Below, piece by piece: positions 1-12,046 of a DNA stretch of 23,848 bases. The notes under the pieces were generated by a model. It did no database searches, was not told the origin of the DNA, and was given only the letters and a program-made list of their open reading frames with translations. A program made the position numbers and the translations under genes. Location: assembly GCA_034698045.1 (NCBI GenBank), contig JAQGAU010000794.1, positions 1 to 23,848 on the forward strand. Direction: 5' to 3'. Every line of letters starts with the position of its first letter. The stretch's first letter is position 1. The DNA comes from Paramacrobiotus richtersi. Taxonomy: Eukaryota; Tardigrada; Eutardigrada; Parachela; Macrobiotidae.

Positions 1-1518
1 CATACGTTCTCACGTTGGAACCTATCGACTGCAAAGGCTTACAGAGGAACGTTGGTTGAATAAAATCATGTAGATGATCACTGCTCTTACGTACAGAATG
101 TATAAGTGCCGGACAAAAAGAAAAGAAAACGTCGAATATGCTTAGAGCATTTTGCAGGTATTTGCGCTTTGCTTCCTAGTTGATGACTCGTACCAGACGG
201 TCTAGACATTACCGAAAACATCCAAGTGGCCTGGAGCTAAATTTACGCGACGCGATTCCCAAGTGCCCAGCCCTGTTACGACGCAGTAAGCTGTCCACGC
301 AGCGCCCGCCTGAAGCACCGGTCACTTAGTGAATTCAGTAAAACGTTTCGTAAAACAGGCTCGTTTTGTAAGATATCAGAATCTGATCACAGCTGGTGTT
401 GTCCGCTGGCAGTATCAAGGAGCCACATTTCTTATCTTGTGGGATTTTTAATCTCTGATATATATGACATGGCCGGCTAAGAAGAGTAAACTGTACCAGA
501 ACGATGCTGTTTTAAAAAGTTATGGCATGGTGGTATTGTCCGTATTAAAACTCGATCTTCCATATAGTCATATAAAATGTGCACTAATTAAACACTACTC
601 CGAAATTTAGTTAAAATAGTCAGTCAGTATAGTCAAAATAGCACAAGTCACCAGTACGAAGGCGTAGCCGTACGCCACGGATGCTGAAGTAGCCGTGCCG
701 TTTTCCTACGTCGGGTCGCTATATGTCGGGCCGCTATCGGCTATCATTCTTGCGCGTATTCAGTCATCTTTTTCTAGCGTTCTAGCCAGATATTAATATT
801 GGAACACGAAACACCGGAATGAAGAGAAAAAAAGTTCTCTATCAAAAACATTCTCTATCAAAACAGTTCAACTGGTGCATAGTTCTGTATCTCGCTCTCT
901 CTCTCGGATAAAAACACGCACGTGCTCTTCGGTGTCGCTTTAGTGCAATCATTTAGTATTCTGCAAAAACGGTACTTCTCGATCTCGAGACCCCATATGC
1001 ATACTACCGTCCGGAGAAAAAATTGGTTTCCTAACTATGTTGCAGCAGTAATTAGTACTAATAAGTAAGTTCTTCTTGCCACGGGATAAATTCGTACAGT
1101 TGTATCGCGGCAAACAGTATGTATCACCTACTTCACCTTGTGATGTTGCATTTGTGTCGCTGCCAAGTACAGTTGTCACTTGCTCCACCGTTAGTAATTA
1201 ATGTGTAATAGCGCATGTCTGATATAAGATATTGATGACTGATAAGCGCAGCATTGCATTACTACAAGTGCATCAGTTGCGTGTAGGATGAAGATTGTGG
1301 ATGTTTGCTAGAACATATTACACTGCCGCAAAGATTGTGTCAAAGAACAGTTATAATTACATGCCTTTGCTTAACAGCTAACCCCCAGAAAAATACGCAA
1401 ACTATCATAATTATCTAGTTAATACTTCGATAAATGAGTCATATGGCACAGACATAATATTATGGGATCACCATAACATGCTGAGAAACGTTTTCACATC
1501 AATAAATAGACACATTTA
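1..1518. other. Intergenic, no gene recognised
   Basis: No reading frame here shows family motifs or splice-consistent continuity. Small local repeats are present: a 17-base period repeat built on ttctctatcaaaa at about 826-857, two tcgggtcgct/tcgggccgct units at about 711-735, and a short TC run at about 892-905. The right end borders the 3' end of the minus-strand GPCR. Confidence 0.5.
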
Positions 1519-1520
1519 TT
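1515..1520 (-). promoter_or_regulatory. Poly(A) signal overlapping the stop of the five-exon GPCR
   Basis: On the minus strand the stop codon TAA (1521-1519) runs directly into AATAAA, giving TAATAAA. A canonical AATAAA overlapping the stop implies a very short 3' UTR and supports exon 5 as the terminal exon. Confidence 0.5.
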
Positions 1521-4500
1521 ACAAGTGGGTACCGTTGCCCGTTGCAATTAAATCCCCATCCCGTTCAATGTTGTTAAAGTGTCCGACATCCATTTTCTCT
1601 GGAATATCAACAGTTTTAGTTTTCCTCATTTCCTCCGGCTTCCGAATGTCAACTTGAAGACTTTTCCCCAGCGTCGTCAGCTTGTTGACACCTGGCTGAT
1701 ACGCGGCGGTGCGAGGATTCTTCATGCTGTCTTTGTGCCAGGAATTTTGCCCGTTGCTCGTGTCCCTACACAAGCAAGTCTTATTGAGCAAGCAAGTTCG
1801 CAAAGGTTACAAGTTCAGGTTGTGATGGGAGTTTTACTGGTTTGTACCATGCCTCGCCGTTATAAGTGGCATGAAAGAAGTTAAACTTGTCTACAAGCTT
1901 CCATATTACATGTCTGTGCTCAATACATTTATCACGTGAAACTTAACGGGAAACTTATAACTGTCAGTCTCTTTAAAGTCGACGTTCAATCGCTTTAAAG
2001 TCGACGTTCCAGCGGAAATAAAAAAATTAGTTTATAATCCATCGTGTACAAAAAAGGTTTGCTCTAGATCTAGCAAAGTTATATGTACACGTTTACAGAA
2101 TATTAATATTGTGCTCAGTTTAGTCATACGGTCCACAATTCAGCCGTTGACCTTGGTTAACAAAATGTCGCAAACTGACCTGTACTTGTGCGCATTCTTT
2201 TTTAACCACCGGGGACAGAACCACCGCCCGAACACCCTGACAAAATGCACCCGGTATCGTTGGCTGACGGTCAAGTACATGAGAAAGTTTATAGAGTAGT
2301 TCAGATTGGCCGTGGCCATGCAGAATGGGAAAGCAAAGAGTCTGGCTGATGGGTCGAAATTGTACATGTGGTTGGTATCGGCGATGTCAAGAATTTTGTA
2401 CACCAAGCTGGGAAAGGCGGAGAACAGGTACAATCCCACACTGCCTAGCAGGAGGTAGTTGCTGTTGCGATAACGCTGCTCCGAGTTGGCGGTCTGAGCG
2501 GCACGCTGTTTACCGATGTCGGAGCGCTGTTGACGCTTGATGGCGGCAATGACGAGAAGGTTAATGATGAGCAGACCGAAAAATTTCATAAACGTCACGA
2601 CCATCTGTAAAAAAAATGCACATTACAGCTGCGAAAATGGAAAGTAACACATGAGTGAAGCTGTGGCGGAGTCGGCAACAGTGTTAATTAGACACTTGTA
2701 CAAACATCATCAGAAAATCGCGGAAGTAACCTGCGATGAATTAGTAGCGGTTGTGCCATTCTAAACACACTGCACATGCACGAGATCTTTATTCTTTACA
2801 ATTGGGTTTTGCTGAATAATCATATCCTCCAAGTTTTGCTCTGTGACCCGATGTTTAATGTTCCATGTAAGGCGATTTCAGAACTCATTGGTAAAGCCAC
2901 ACTATATTCTACCCACTGTTTAATTATTTACCAGGAGCAGACAACCAAATTCGGGATCGACACGCACTGACAGACCACAAGTCATTCGTGAAACTACTGT
3001 AAATTTTCAAGTTTCATATCTTCCATTGATTGCGCTTCAAGTTAGTCGTGGTTTTCAGCATTTGTGAAGTTGTAGGACAGTAAGACTCGATCACGTCCAT
3101 AAATTAAAGTACCGGCTCCTGTTACATGGGACCCACAATCCACGAAATGGAAAGTATATAGTAACAAAAACGGCGAAAATGGCATAACAACCATGCTGGA
3201 TGAGAAAAGAAACGCGAATGGGCAATTGACTTTAGAAATAGCACCCCCTAGTTAGATGCTGCCGTACATCAAAATTACTACTGCAGGAACAGTAACCTGA
3301 TGCTCTTGTCCGAAAGCGCAAAACGTGGTTTCGTTTACGCTCGTGACTAGGATTTATCTGGGCTGCAATTTAACGCTCTGCTTTGCATCAGCTGTATCAA
3401 TTACCGTACATTATTAGTAATTCAAGATAGGGATAGATATACCGTACATTTAATTTTTTTCAACTAACTATACCAGATGAGGTCATGAGAGAAGATGATT
3501 ATGTACATAATTATGGGCAACTACAGAATATCGGTATTTCCAAGCAAAATATACTGGAGCGTGAGAATAAACTATAAAATTACACCACTTTGCATAGTCT
3601 TGTCTGTCGATAAGATAGCCCGCATACACACTACGCACAAAGTTTCGTGGCGACTTTACTTTCTTGAATGTTTATTTAACAGTATTCGATTACCTCGGCT
3701 GTGTTTTGTGTCTCCATCCAGTGTTTCAACCAAAACGGAAGTTCCGTCGGTTGTACCGTGTATTGCCACTGATACCAGCCTTTGATAAAGTTTCCCATTG
3801 TGAACAAACTTGACAGGAAGAATATAATGGTGATAGTGATGCGGGCGGTGGTTTTCGACTGCAGCCACTTAAACCTGAACGGACGCGTGATCGCCAACAA
3901 TCGCTCGAAGGAAAACACTATCAGGACACTGGAGAAACAACAAACACTCTTTCATCCTGAGTTTTTAACAGAGAAAGCCGTCATTGTTCGTCGGATGTTT
4001 ATAACGGATGCATGTTACTTACCAGTCACACAGATGAAGGAATGTTTCTTGGATCCACACCGTATAGGGTAACATCGTCACCAGAAGCGCTCTTGTTTTC
4101 GGTGTTTTGTATGGCAGTTTGAGTGTGGAGCTGGTGTTGTAAACAAACAGTTGAAAATACATCCATCTGTAATGATAACATAAACTGTTACTGTCATCCG
4201 AAAGAAATTACTCACTTGGGAGTCAATGGCTTGTGTAAAGCGTTATGCAATGCTGCGTACGCATGGCTAGCTGCTTTATGTAGTGACAGCATAAGTGATA
4301 CAGATAACTTTCGCTAATCCTTGTCAATAAATGAACTCTGACCTTCATTCACCATGCAGAAATACAGGTTTTTACAAAGAACGAGAAGCCGACATTTCAG
4401 AAAACTTACGGTGAAACGGTACTCGAATAATTCTAAAAGCGCTTTTATTATATTTGTACAAAAACGTTTAAACTTTACTACTGATATGTTTCGGTCAATA

Positions 4501-5439
4501 AGTTTTCTAGAAAAAGACATATGATGTGGTATTGTGTCGAAGCTTTCTGATTCAGGCACACCATTGTGCAGCTGACTGCCTTCCACAACCAGCCATTATA
4601 CTACTCCCAGATGATACAAGAACACAGTTTTCCTTGGATCCAGTTTCATTTGTTTCCCGCGACCTTGAGGGCTGAGCTGAACGTCAGAATCAATAATTAA
4701 AGAATACCTATGGTTGGCACCGGGCGAGCTAATCATAGCTGCCCTAGAGCTTCACCTTTAATCAGCACTGTGCGGGTAATCAAGCAGTGCAACGTCAAGC
4801 GAATGCTCCCAGTGCGCAACTCCCTTAATCAAACGCCAGTGTCTGTAAATATGTAGCGGCATACCCAGGAAACCCTCTCAGAATGAAAGACGAAAAGCGC
4901 CGCCTGAGCGTGAGAGTATTAACTGTTTGTTATAATTGGATGCAGAAATGTAACGAAAAAAATCAAATCCCAATTATACTGAAACCGGAAATCAATTATA
5001 TTGGAGTGCATATATTTTCTCCACACAGAATCAGCCAAGGATGTCACACAGACAAAAGAATCTGCCAAGGATGTCAAATCAGCATTTCAAAACAACTTAA
5101 CGAAGACGAAGCTACTTACAGGACGCATAAGTCGGCCAAGGCCACGGCGGTCATGTAACAGTTCGTTGTTCCCTTCCGTTTCTCACAGGCTAAGACAATC
5201 AAATTCAATCCATTCCCAATGGTACAGGCGGCCAGTAGAAGCGGATACAGAATAATGTTCATCATATAGGAGCGTTCTAGCTGCGCCTTGGTGAAATTCC
5301 CTGACCAGGGAACCGTCTGACGCCATGCTTCCGGATCAACCATGGCAATTACATGTGAGGCATTCAGGAATACAGATTGCGCTGTTTCATTTCCCGCACC
5401 CAATTCCCCGGTGGTTGTGTTAACAATAATGAACGCCAT
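1519..5439 (-). CDS. Class A (rhodopsin-like) GPCR, peptide-receptor type, five exons
   Basis: Seven-transmembrane receptor of 456 aa, expected at the plasma membrane and coupled to G proteins. Exons on the minus strand: 5439-5120, 4166-4023, 3928-3694, 2604-2180, 1765-1519. All borders are GT-AG and all phases match (2, 2, 0, 2). The start at 5439 is the first ATG of the open frame. The N-tail has four NxS/T sites (N7, N17, N26, N48). TM1 is about 60-84 (IGNGLN), TM2 begins at 95-107 with LADL (D103), TM3 ends in FERLLAI (E163-R164 in place of DR), TM4 is about 184-202, TM5 234-255, TM6 283-304 with FSAFP, and TM7 321-345 with NYSINFLMY in place of NPxxY. Exon 5 is a polar 81-aa cytoplasmic tail. 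No Cys sits 25 residues before R164 or in extracellular loop 2, so the usual disulphide is missing. It resembles FMRFamide/TRH-receptor-like invertebrate GPCRs; that family placement is an impression and the ligand is unknown. Confidence 0.85.
1971..2009. repeat. Two-copy tandem repeat in a GPCR intron
   Basis: The 17-base string ctttaaagtcgacgttc occurs at 1971-1987 and again at 1993-2009, a period of 22. It lies in the last intron (1766-2179) of the minus-strand GPCR. A local slippage duplication is the simplest reading. Confidence 0.8.
5033..5081. repeat. Imperfect two-copy direct repeat in a GPCR intron
   Basis: The string gccaaggatgtca occurs twice about 31 bases apart, in the first intron (4167-5119) of the minus-strand GPCR. 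Only two copies are seen and no function can be inferred. Confidence 0.6.
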
Positions 5440-8400
5440 GTGCTTCTGTTGTCTTGTAATAATTTTTTGTAAGAGTTGATCAGAATAGGACGAAATACAA
5501 AGCAAGTCTAAAGAATCTCGATAAACACTAAAGAATGTCAATCACCTAATGTTCCATTTGTGTGTGTCCCGCTCTTTCCCAATTCATCTGCTTTCTGTTG
5601 AATAAAAAAGCTGTCACGTTTGATACAAACCGGTCGCGCTTGGAGGCAAACGGTACACGCGTGTTCATTGATCAATATATTGCTGAAAAATTCTACACTT
5701 ACGCACGGGAAATGAGTGTTAATGAGCGCACCGCATTTCCATCATTGGTAATTTTGGCCACAGTATCCCCTGTCTAGTAACTGGAAAATCCCGATGCCGA
5801 GGCGACTAATGGGCTCATTCAGTGTAAATAAATAAACTCCGTACTACAACGGACACTTGTGCTAATCACCCTGTAGCAGGAAGTGCGATTCCCTCAACAG
5901 CTGTTTCAGCGCTAAGTTATGGGAAATTAAAAAACCCACTTGTGTATTACACTGCAGGCTGCTTACTAAATATTCCCCACTAGAGCGAGGATGAACGTAT
6001 AGCCGCACGGTATATCTGTTACTGTAGGGAGTTGTTGATTGATCTGGGATAAGGGGGCGGGGCCTAACCGGCGTCTGGATTACACATGCATCCCGGCACG
6101 TTCGGCAGTGTTTTCTTTTGAGTAACACGACCGACTAGGCCTAATTCTGGATGATCCACGCAGGGAGAGATGTTTATGGATGTTGTGAAAAAGAGCGCGC
6201 TGTGTTAAAGATTAGTCATGATCATGTCCACAAGCCATGCGGGTTATTTAGCAGGTTCCCCGTAAACCAGCGTCGGGTAATGTTTCATTTTACCGTTAAC
6301 GGAAATGCCTCAACCTTGGCACAAATAGTCGCAACACAGCAATAAAAAAGGTTGGGTCGTGTTTATACGCCGTTTACGCAGAATCCGTAAAGTTGTGCTG
6401 GTCGAGTAACGCAGGAAGTACGCCAACAGCCCACTACATTGTTGCAGTGGGAAACTTTGTAACAGCTTCAGGGAGCATCATTAACCGATATTGAAAGTGA
6501 TCCATGCCACTTGTTAAATGCCAAGTGTTATGGGACTATGACACTTGGTGACGGAACATGCATAAATTATGATATATGATAGATGCGTTTCCGTGTTTGC
6601 TGGATTGAGAGTTTTACGCTGAATCGACACTCCAGGCCGTGCGTTGCGTTGTTACCGGGAGTAGTTATTTCTTTGGATTTCTTGGCCTTACGATTGGCGC
6701 GGTGATAAGGGTCTTTCATCTGAAGGGTGCTTCCAGCAAAAGTAGGGCATCTCCGTGCGGTACGATGACTTTCCATGGGATTAGAGTGCATTTGTGAGAT
6801 CGACCCCGGATTACGGTATGCAGCGAATTGCAGAGAGTTAATTGACAAAGCCCTAAGAGTGCAATGTTTAAGTGGATGAGGAGGCTAATGCTATTCTCTC
6901 TTCTTGTACAGACATCTCTGGGATAAAGTTATCCATCTTTTCAAAACACGACGAAACTTTGTAGTCTTATAAGTTCTGTACGACGTAAAAACGATGGATT
7001 ATTATCCCTATGATGTTGGAAAATAAAAAATGCTTTCACTTCCTGCGTTAGCAGTAACTGCCTGCTCAGTTAAAAAGAGACTTTCCTTTTTCATTTCTCG
7101 GAAAGTCCGAAGATGCTGTTGTTTTCTCCAGTTCATATCCCAAATATTCAGGCAAAAAGCTATACAACGGGTAACACCAGTACCACTCTAATTGAAGACA
7201 GTGTGGTCACCACTAACATATGGCCTGTACATACACAGTACCTACCAGTACAGAGTCTGTATATCAGGCACAGAGTAACAATTTGTGAATAACAGATCGT
7301 AACTTAATTAAGCGTATCCGGACCCAGCTGGTTATTTCTGAAAAGATGACAGACGTCCCGATGGCGGCACACGCGTAAGCTGGTTTCGTGGACAATCGCT
7401 GATATAGGATGTCACAATTCGTGATACTGTGTGTGACTCATATGCAGACGCTAATTCGAAATGCGCGGGCGCAGCGGCTGACGAGGCCTGTGCGCGTAAA
7501 CTGTAGAAATATGGTACGATTCTGGACCGCTGCAGTTTCATCAATTTGGCCGGGGAAGTTGGTGTAAAAGTGCTGTTTTGTTGCTTAAGGAGATCGGTAG
7601 ACGGTTGTTTTTGAAAACTGGCGAAAGCGGCTCAACTTGTTCTTTGTTTCAACGTTGAAGTGTAGAAATCATGCGTGGTAACGTCCTGTTGATTACGAGA
7701 ACTGTGCCATGTCGTTCTGATTGGGATAAGTTTTTTATTTGATTGGACTGTTTTATGTAGATATGTTACGGCATCTGTATTGACCAATAAAATAGTTGTT
7801 ACTGGTGGCACGTATTGATTTACGCTTTATCTGGTGCCGAATAGTAAGTACTTCTACGATTTAGACTTCACCTACCCTTCTTCACAGAATAATGGTTCTG
7901 AAGGCCCGTTTACACAAGTCACTTCCTCCTTCCGTATTCAACCTACTGTAGTGCCGCGATGTTAAGGATTTTGCTCAGATTTTGCCCTTTCTTTTGGTCC
8001 ATCGCTAGGCAAGATCCATTCAAGACGAAACAAACGCCAAGCGTTTTAGTTATGGCAGATTTCAAGACGAAAAAGCGTAGCGTTGCGAAGACTGGTTTCT
8101 GGTAACACTGATTTTCCCCCACAGTAGACCGTGAATGACTGTGAATATTCCAGTGCCCCGTGGTACGAGCACGCTGCCCATGTGGCGTTGCCATTCCTTA
8201 ACATCGCGGCACTACAGTACTGTTGCGTACTGTACTGCCAACCTACAATTGATTCTTACTGTATGTATTGTTCTGAAGAGCGAATGTTTAAGTTAGTTGG
8301 TTGTTTCACTTGTTTGATTCCTCAATGACCGGTCATGTTAATGAGTTTTTGCCATGCAAACCATTCCCCCGGCCGTGGTATCGGCGCCGGTGTAATTTCC

Positions 8401-9105
8401 AACGGAGGGTTCCGCATCAAAACGATTTACACAATTCAGTCTGACGCGGCAAACAGCATTCATCTGCGAAGTGCGAGCAGCGCGTCGACAATCGTTAAGA
8501 AGCAAGGTATCACCGTATTGGAATATAAATATCCGGGATGGGATATAAATATCCTCGTTCGGTCTATCTCTGACATCATCCTGGTCGATTGCTATGAACA
8601 TACCCACGTACCATAGGTACTACGCTTTCTGATTTATGTACAGTTAGCTCAGCTCGTCTTACTCACAAGTCATGCTGCTAGTTTTTATCCAGCAATCATA
8701 TGATATGGTGGATAAACCGAGGTAACACATGCTGATATACGGCCACGCTCGAGTTTGTCCTTGTTTTCGAATTATGAGCACAAGTCACGGCATCACGAGG
8801 ATTATCACTTGAACGTTGTAACTTGCAAGCCGATAGCAGAATTCATCCAAGCAAGTACCACTGAGCGTACGTACAGTACCAACATCATGCGGACGGTAAC
8901 AGTGGACTGAGTAATGGGTTATCGTTCAGACTGATTACGTACCCGTCTCGTTGTTAGTCTACTCTAAATATACTACCGATGTTTGTTGTATTTAACTTGA
9001 ACAGTAATTACCATGATCTAAATCGTGTTATATTTCGTTCAGAGCGTTCTAACTGCGGCATATTTCTTGAACATTTACTAACGTTCGTCTGTCTCTGGCA
9101 TTATT
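5440..9105. other. Gene-poor 3.7 kb interval
   Basis: Several open frames of 60-95 codons exist on both strands. None shows a recognisable domain, membrane segment pattern or phase-matched splice partner. The only structured element found is the inverted-repeat element at 7944-8219. A 12-base direct repeat (atataaatatcc) occurs at 8523-8534 and 8543-8554. The interval separates the 5' ends of the minus-strand GPCR and the plus-strand dynein light chain, so it contains the promoters of both; no core promoter motif is convincing. Confidence 0.5.
7944..8219. mobile_element. Candidate MITE with 25-bp perfect inverted repeats and TA ends
   Basis: Bases 7944-7968 (beginning tactgtagtgccgcgatg) are the exact reverse complement of 8195-8219. 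The match stops sharply after 25 bp on the inner side. Both outer ends are TA, so the element can be read as a 272-bp unit (7946-8217) with 23-bp terminal inverted repeats starting CTGTAGTGCCGCG, flanked by a TA target duplication. That would be typical of non-autonomous Tc1/mariner-type elements. The interior has no transposase and no long coding frame. No second copy is visible in this window, so repetitiveness is unproven. Confidence 0.7.
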
Positions 9106-9962
9106 ATGAGTGGTAAACTGCCAATCAAACCGACCAAACCTGCCACGCCCCCTATCTCAACCTCTGTGGACCACACATGGACTAATATGAAAGGTGACCG
9201 GCTGAAGCAGTGTGATTACATCGTCACCTACATACACACCAAGAAAGATCCAGGTTCGCGGGCCGACATAGCGCAGTACATTCGCAGCGAGCTCAAGAAG
9301 AGCTTTCCAGATTACAGCTGGCATGTGGTGGTTATGACCTCCGGAGCACCCAGCACGTTTGCGGTAAGCTATATTATCGACTTGTATGTTACTCATTCCG
9401 CGACTCCGGCCCAGTTTCATGTGCAGATAATTTGTAAACATTTCTCTATACCGTCGAACAGAATCGGTTTTCGTATACAAGACGTGAGGCAAACACTCGT
9501 AGAACCTGCAATATTGTTTTTTCTAACGAAAAAGCGACATATTCTGACTACGCATTGTAGAATAACGTACAACGGTAATATAACAGTGTTAGTCACAGCA
9601 GATTAGTTCTTTGCGCGTATTGTATCTCTTCTAGTGCGAGCACGCTTTCGATCATTTGCGAATTACTTCCCACAAGATCAGGGTTTAAGTGCGTTCAGAT
9701 AAACATGTTACGTTAAATACTGATAGCCTAATTATTGCAAAAGTGTACGGGACGCATCGTCATTTTCATCTCAAAATAACTTACTGCAGTTTTCAATAAA
9801 TTAAATGGGAAAACTGACCGATGTACTTCAAAGAAGAATCAGTTTTGTTACTTTCAGATGTTTTGCCACGACGAAACTAAGTACGAGGCGAAATGTAATG
9901 GGAACACTGTGTACGTGTGGGGAACCAAGTGCTACACCGCAGCGGAGTGCGTAATCATGTGA
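9106..9962 (+). CDS. Divergent LC8-type dynein light chain-like protein, two exons
   Basis: A 120-aa protein from exons 9106-9363 and 9858-9962. The donor is GCG|GTAAGC and the acceptor ctttcag|ATG, both in phase 0. The start is the first ATG of the frame. Residues 1-22 are a Pro/Lys-rich extension. Residues 54-76 (DIAQYIRSELKKSF, then SWHVVV) match the core of the LC8/DLC family (DIAxxIKxxFDxxxxxxWHxxV), which dimerises and binds short linear motifs in dynein intermediate chain and many other partners. Exon 2 supplies a strand-rich C-terminus with HDETK (compare THETK in LC8) and VYVWGTK, but also four cysteines (MFCHDE, AKCNG, TKCYT, AECVIM). It is longer than the usual 89 aa and lacks the classical FGSxVTHE wording. 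The N-terminal part is a fair family match; the C-terminal half is assigned mainly by phase and position. Function as a cytoplasmic dynein subunit is inference; it could be a specialised LC8 paralogue. Confidence 0.62.
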
Positions 9963-10778
9963 GCACGCGCATCTCGTCACACCTGACCGGTTCTTTTTGG
10001 GTTTCACCCGTTTGGTTTGTCTCAGTGTACAAGTAACTTCAGCATGTTTGTCTCGATTCGGTTTGAACACGTTTGTCTCACCTGTCATTGTAACCTCAGC
10101 ACTACTTCTGGTTTACAACACAAAACTGCCAAGATTTTACAATTTGCTCCGTTCTGCTAAGTCTACGAGTTATACCACTTGGCATCGGGACTGGTGTTTA
10201 AATAACTCAATTTGTTCTTATGAAAGACAGTTTTGCGCACTGAGAACGCTACACAGATTCGGCTGTAACTGCAAAATGTCATACACATCCGGAAATGTTT
10301 ACTGGCCAATGACGCTAAAAGGTCCAATTTTCCCTCGTCGGCCACGTGCTAATTTTCCCACTGCAATGGAGATGCACGGGATTGTTCCACAATTCCTAGC
10401 ACAAAGTAATTAAGGCCTATTAAGAACTGGGGTTGTTTTCGTGTCTCGGTTCTACTCGAGGTTCAGCCCGCACGGTCCATATCCTGTAATACAACACTCC
10501 TTACATTTGCTTTCCTATTAGAGGTAAAGGAACTCGATAATTACCTTTAAGAAAGACGTTAACACACAAACCAATTAAATAACATAGCCTATATATATGT
10601 AACTGAAATAAAGCCTTGAGCAAGCGTTCAAGGCAGTTTAATATCTGATACTTAAGACATGCGGACGCGTTTCTGAACTTGTAGTCGAGTTCAGTCCGAT
10701 TAGTGCTGGTGTAGCGTGGATAATTCCAATATACTGTTCCTGGCAAATTCTTCTCTGATTTCCAGAAAACCAACAAAC
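9963..10778. other. Intergenic, dynein light chain to GPCR
   Basis: Spacer between two plus-strand genes. A 138-codon open frame runs from 9997 to 10413 but lacks an ATG start and any family motif, so I do not call it. A cttctctgatttccag motif ending at 10764, just before the GPCR ATG, looks like a splice acceptor and may mark an intron in its 5' UTR. Confidence 0.45.
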
Positions 10779-12046
10779 ATGAACTTGTCAACTGACAGAA
10801 ACTCTTCAACCACGGTGTTATCGCTTGCACCATACTTTGTATCACAACATTGGGACTCTGTACAACACATGACCATTGCATTATGCATAATCGCAGTGCT
10901 AACAAATTCATTCCTCCTGCATTTATTCCGAATTAAACCAAGTCTGATCACACCGTTTGGAATTTACATCTTAACTCTCTCCATTGCCAATACTGTCCAA
11001 GCGGTCATCCAAAACCCGGCAGTCGTAGCCATCAAAGATCTTGTACCACACAAATATGCTGGAGTCTTTTGCACAGTGCACACCGCTTTTCGGCTAGGAT
11101 CTAACACGCCTCAGCCGGTGCTGCATATGCTGATAAGTTTCAATCGTATTTGGGCGATAACGTACCCATTGTCCTACAAGGGTTTTCATTCGAATGGGGT
11201 GGCTACGTTCATCTGTTTATCGGCAGTTATTGTTGTGCATATTATTGTCATCCCGGGAGTGGTACTGGATGGAATATATTACAGGTAGGTACCGTTAAAA
11301 AAGACGAAAAGTGTACTAACAGTTACGTCTTACACTTTGTCGTTTTCTTATCCGAAGACTCTAGCAGAGATGTAACGGTTTCTTGCAAATCGCTAGAAAT
11401 ATATAAACTAGCGATTGGTTAATTTTTTGTACAGAAAAACTCGTATAATGATCTTCCCCATGTGGCTCAAACAACAGTGACCTTTCATCTTTAACGCACA
11501 TACGGTATAGTGCTGCATTTTATTGACAGGACCGATGTTTTAAACCGCCAGTGCTCTCTCAACGTGGCAGCAGCTCCGATTTCGCAATGGTCCATCGTCC
11601 TAACTGTGCTGTGCTACATCGTCTCGGAGATCGTCATCTTAGTTTCGTACCCATACTTTCTTGTCCGACGATTTAAATTCCGTCGACGCAAACGAATTGC
11701 CGATCGAGAAATGGCACAGCCAAGTGGGCCAAGTCGAACAAGCCGAACGCAGAGCGACGGAACTAATGGAACAGTGGAACTAAAAGGGACAAACACGACA
11801 CAGAGAGCCCGGTCAAGAGAGTCCGTTCGTTCTTTTCTGATTTTGACGCTGTTGACAATCAGTGTGGCAGTGTGCTGGACGCCGGGGAATTTGTTTTACG
11901 TGTTAAATAAGCATGTTAGTGTGGATGTTTTGCTGAAAACCGGCACAATAGCGAAGCTTGTGCAGACAGCAATCGATCCGGTACTGTTCATAATCGCTAT
12001 GAGCGATATTCGAGCTGCTTGCAAGATGTTATTCCTTTTAAAATAA
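10779..12046 (+). CDS. Class A GPCR, N2.50/NR-motif subfamily, two exons
   Basis: A 340-aa seven-transmembrane receptor from exons 10779-11284 and 11530-12046 (phase 2 intron of 245 bases, ACAG|GTAGGT to tgacag|G). The frame is open upstream to 10716 but only with GTG; 10779 is the first ATG. TM1 is about 31-50 (LTNSFLLHL). TM2 follows PFGIYI and carries LSIAN, so Asn71 replaces the usual Asp of LAxAD. C98 starts TM3, and exactly 25 residues later comes R123 in FNRIWAI, an NR in place of DR. TM4 is about 141-163, C177 in loop 2 is the disulphide partner, TM5 about 189-212. The third loop is basic and Ser/Thr-rich. TM6 has CWTP (284-287) and TM7 DPVLF (318-322) in place of NPxxY. The C-tail is very short. 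It is a clear paralogue of the gene at 22784 (shared PFGIYI, RSFLILT, DPVLF). Ligand unknown. Confidence 0.92.

Noticed and set aside
4091..4166. A later acceptor (at 4092) for exon 2 of the five-exon GPCR
   Set aside because: It left about 25 residues missing between TM2 and TM3. The acceptor ending at 4167 (tcattacag) is stronger, in phase and restores normal spacing.
6567..6848. 93-codon basic open frame on the minus strand
   Set aside because: No domain, no splice partner and low-complexity composition; probably random.
9997..10413. 138-codon open frame on the plus strand after the dynein light chain gene
   Set aside because: It has no ATG start, no domain or membrane pattern, and no fitting splice partner. 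It lies between two confidently assigned genes and is best explained by chance.
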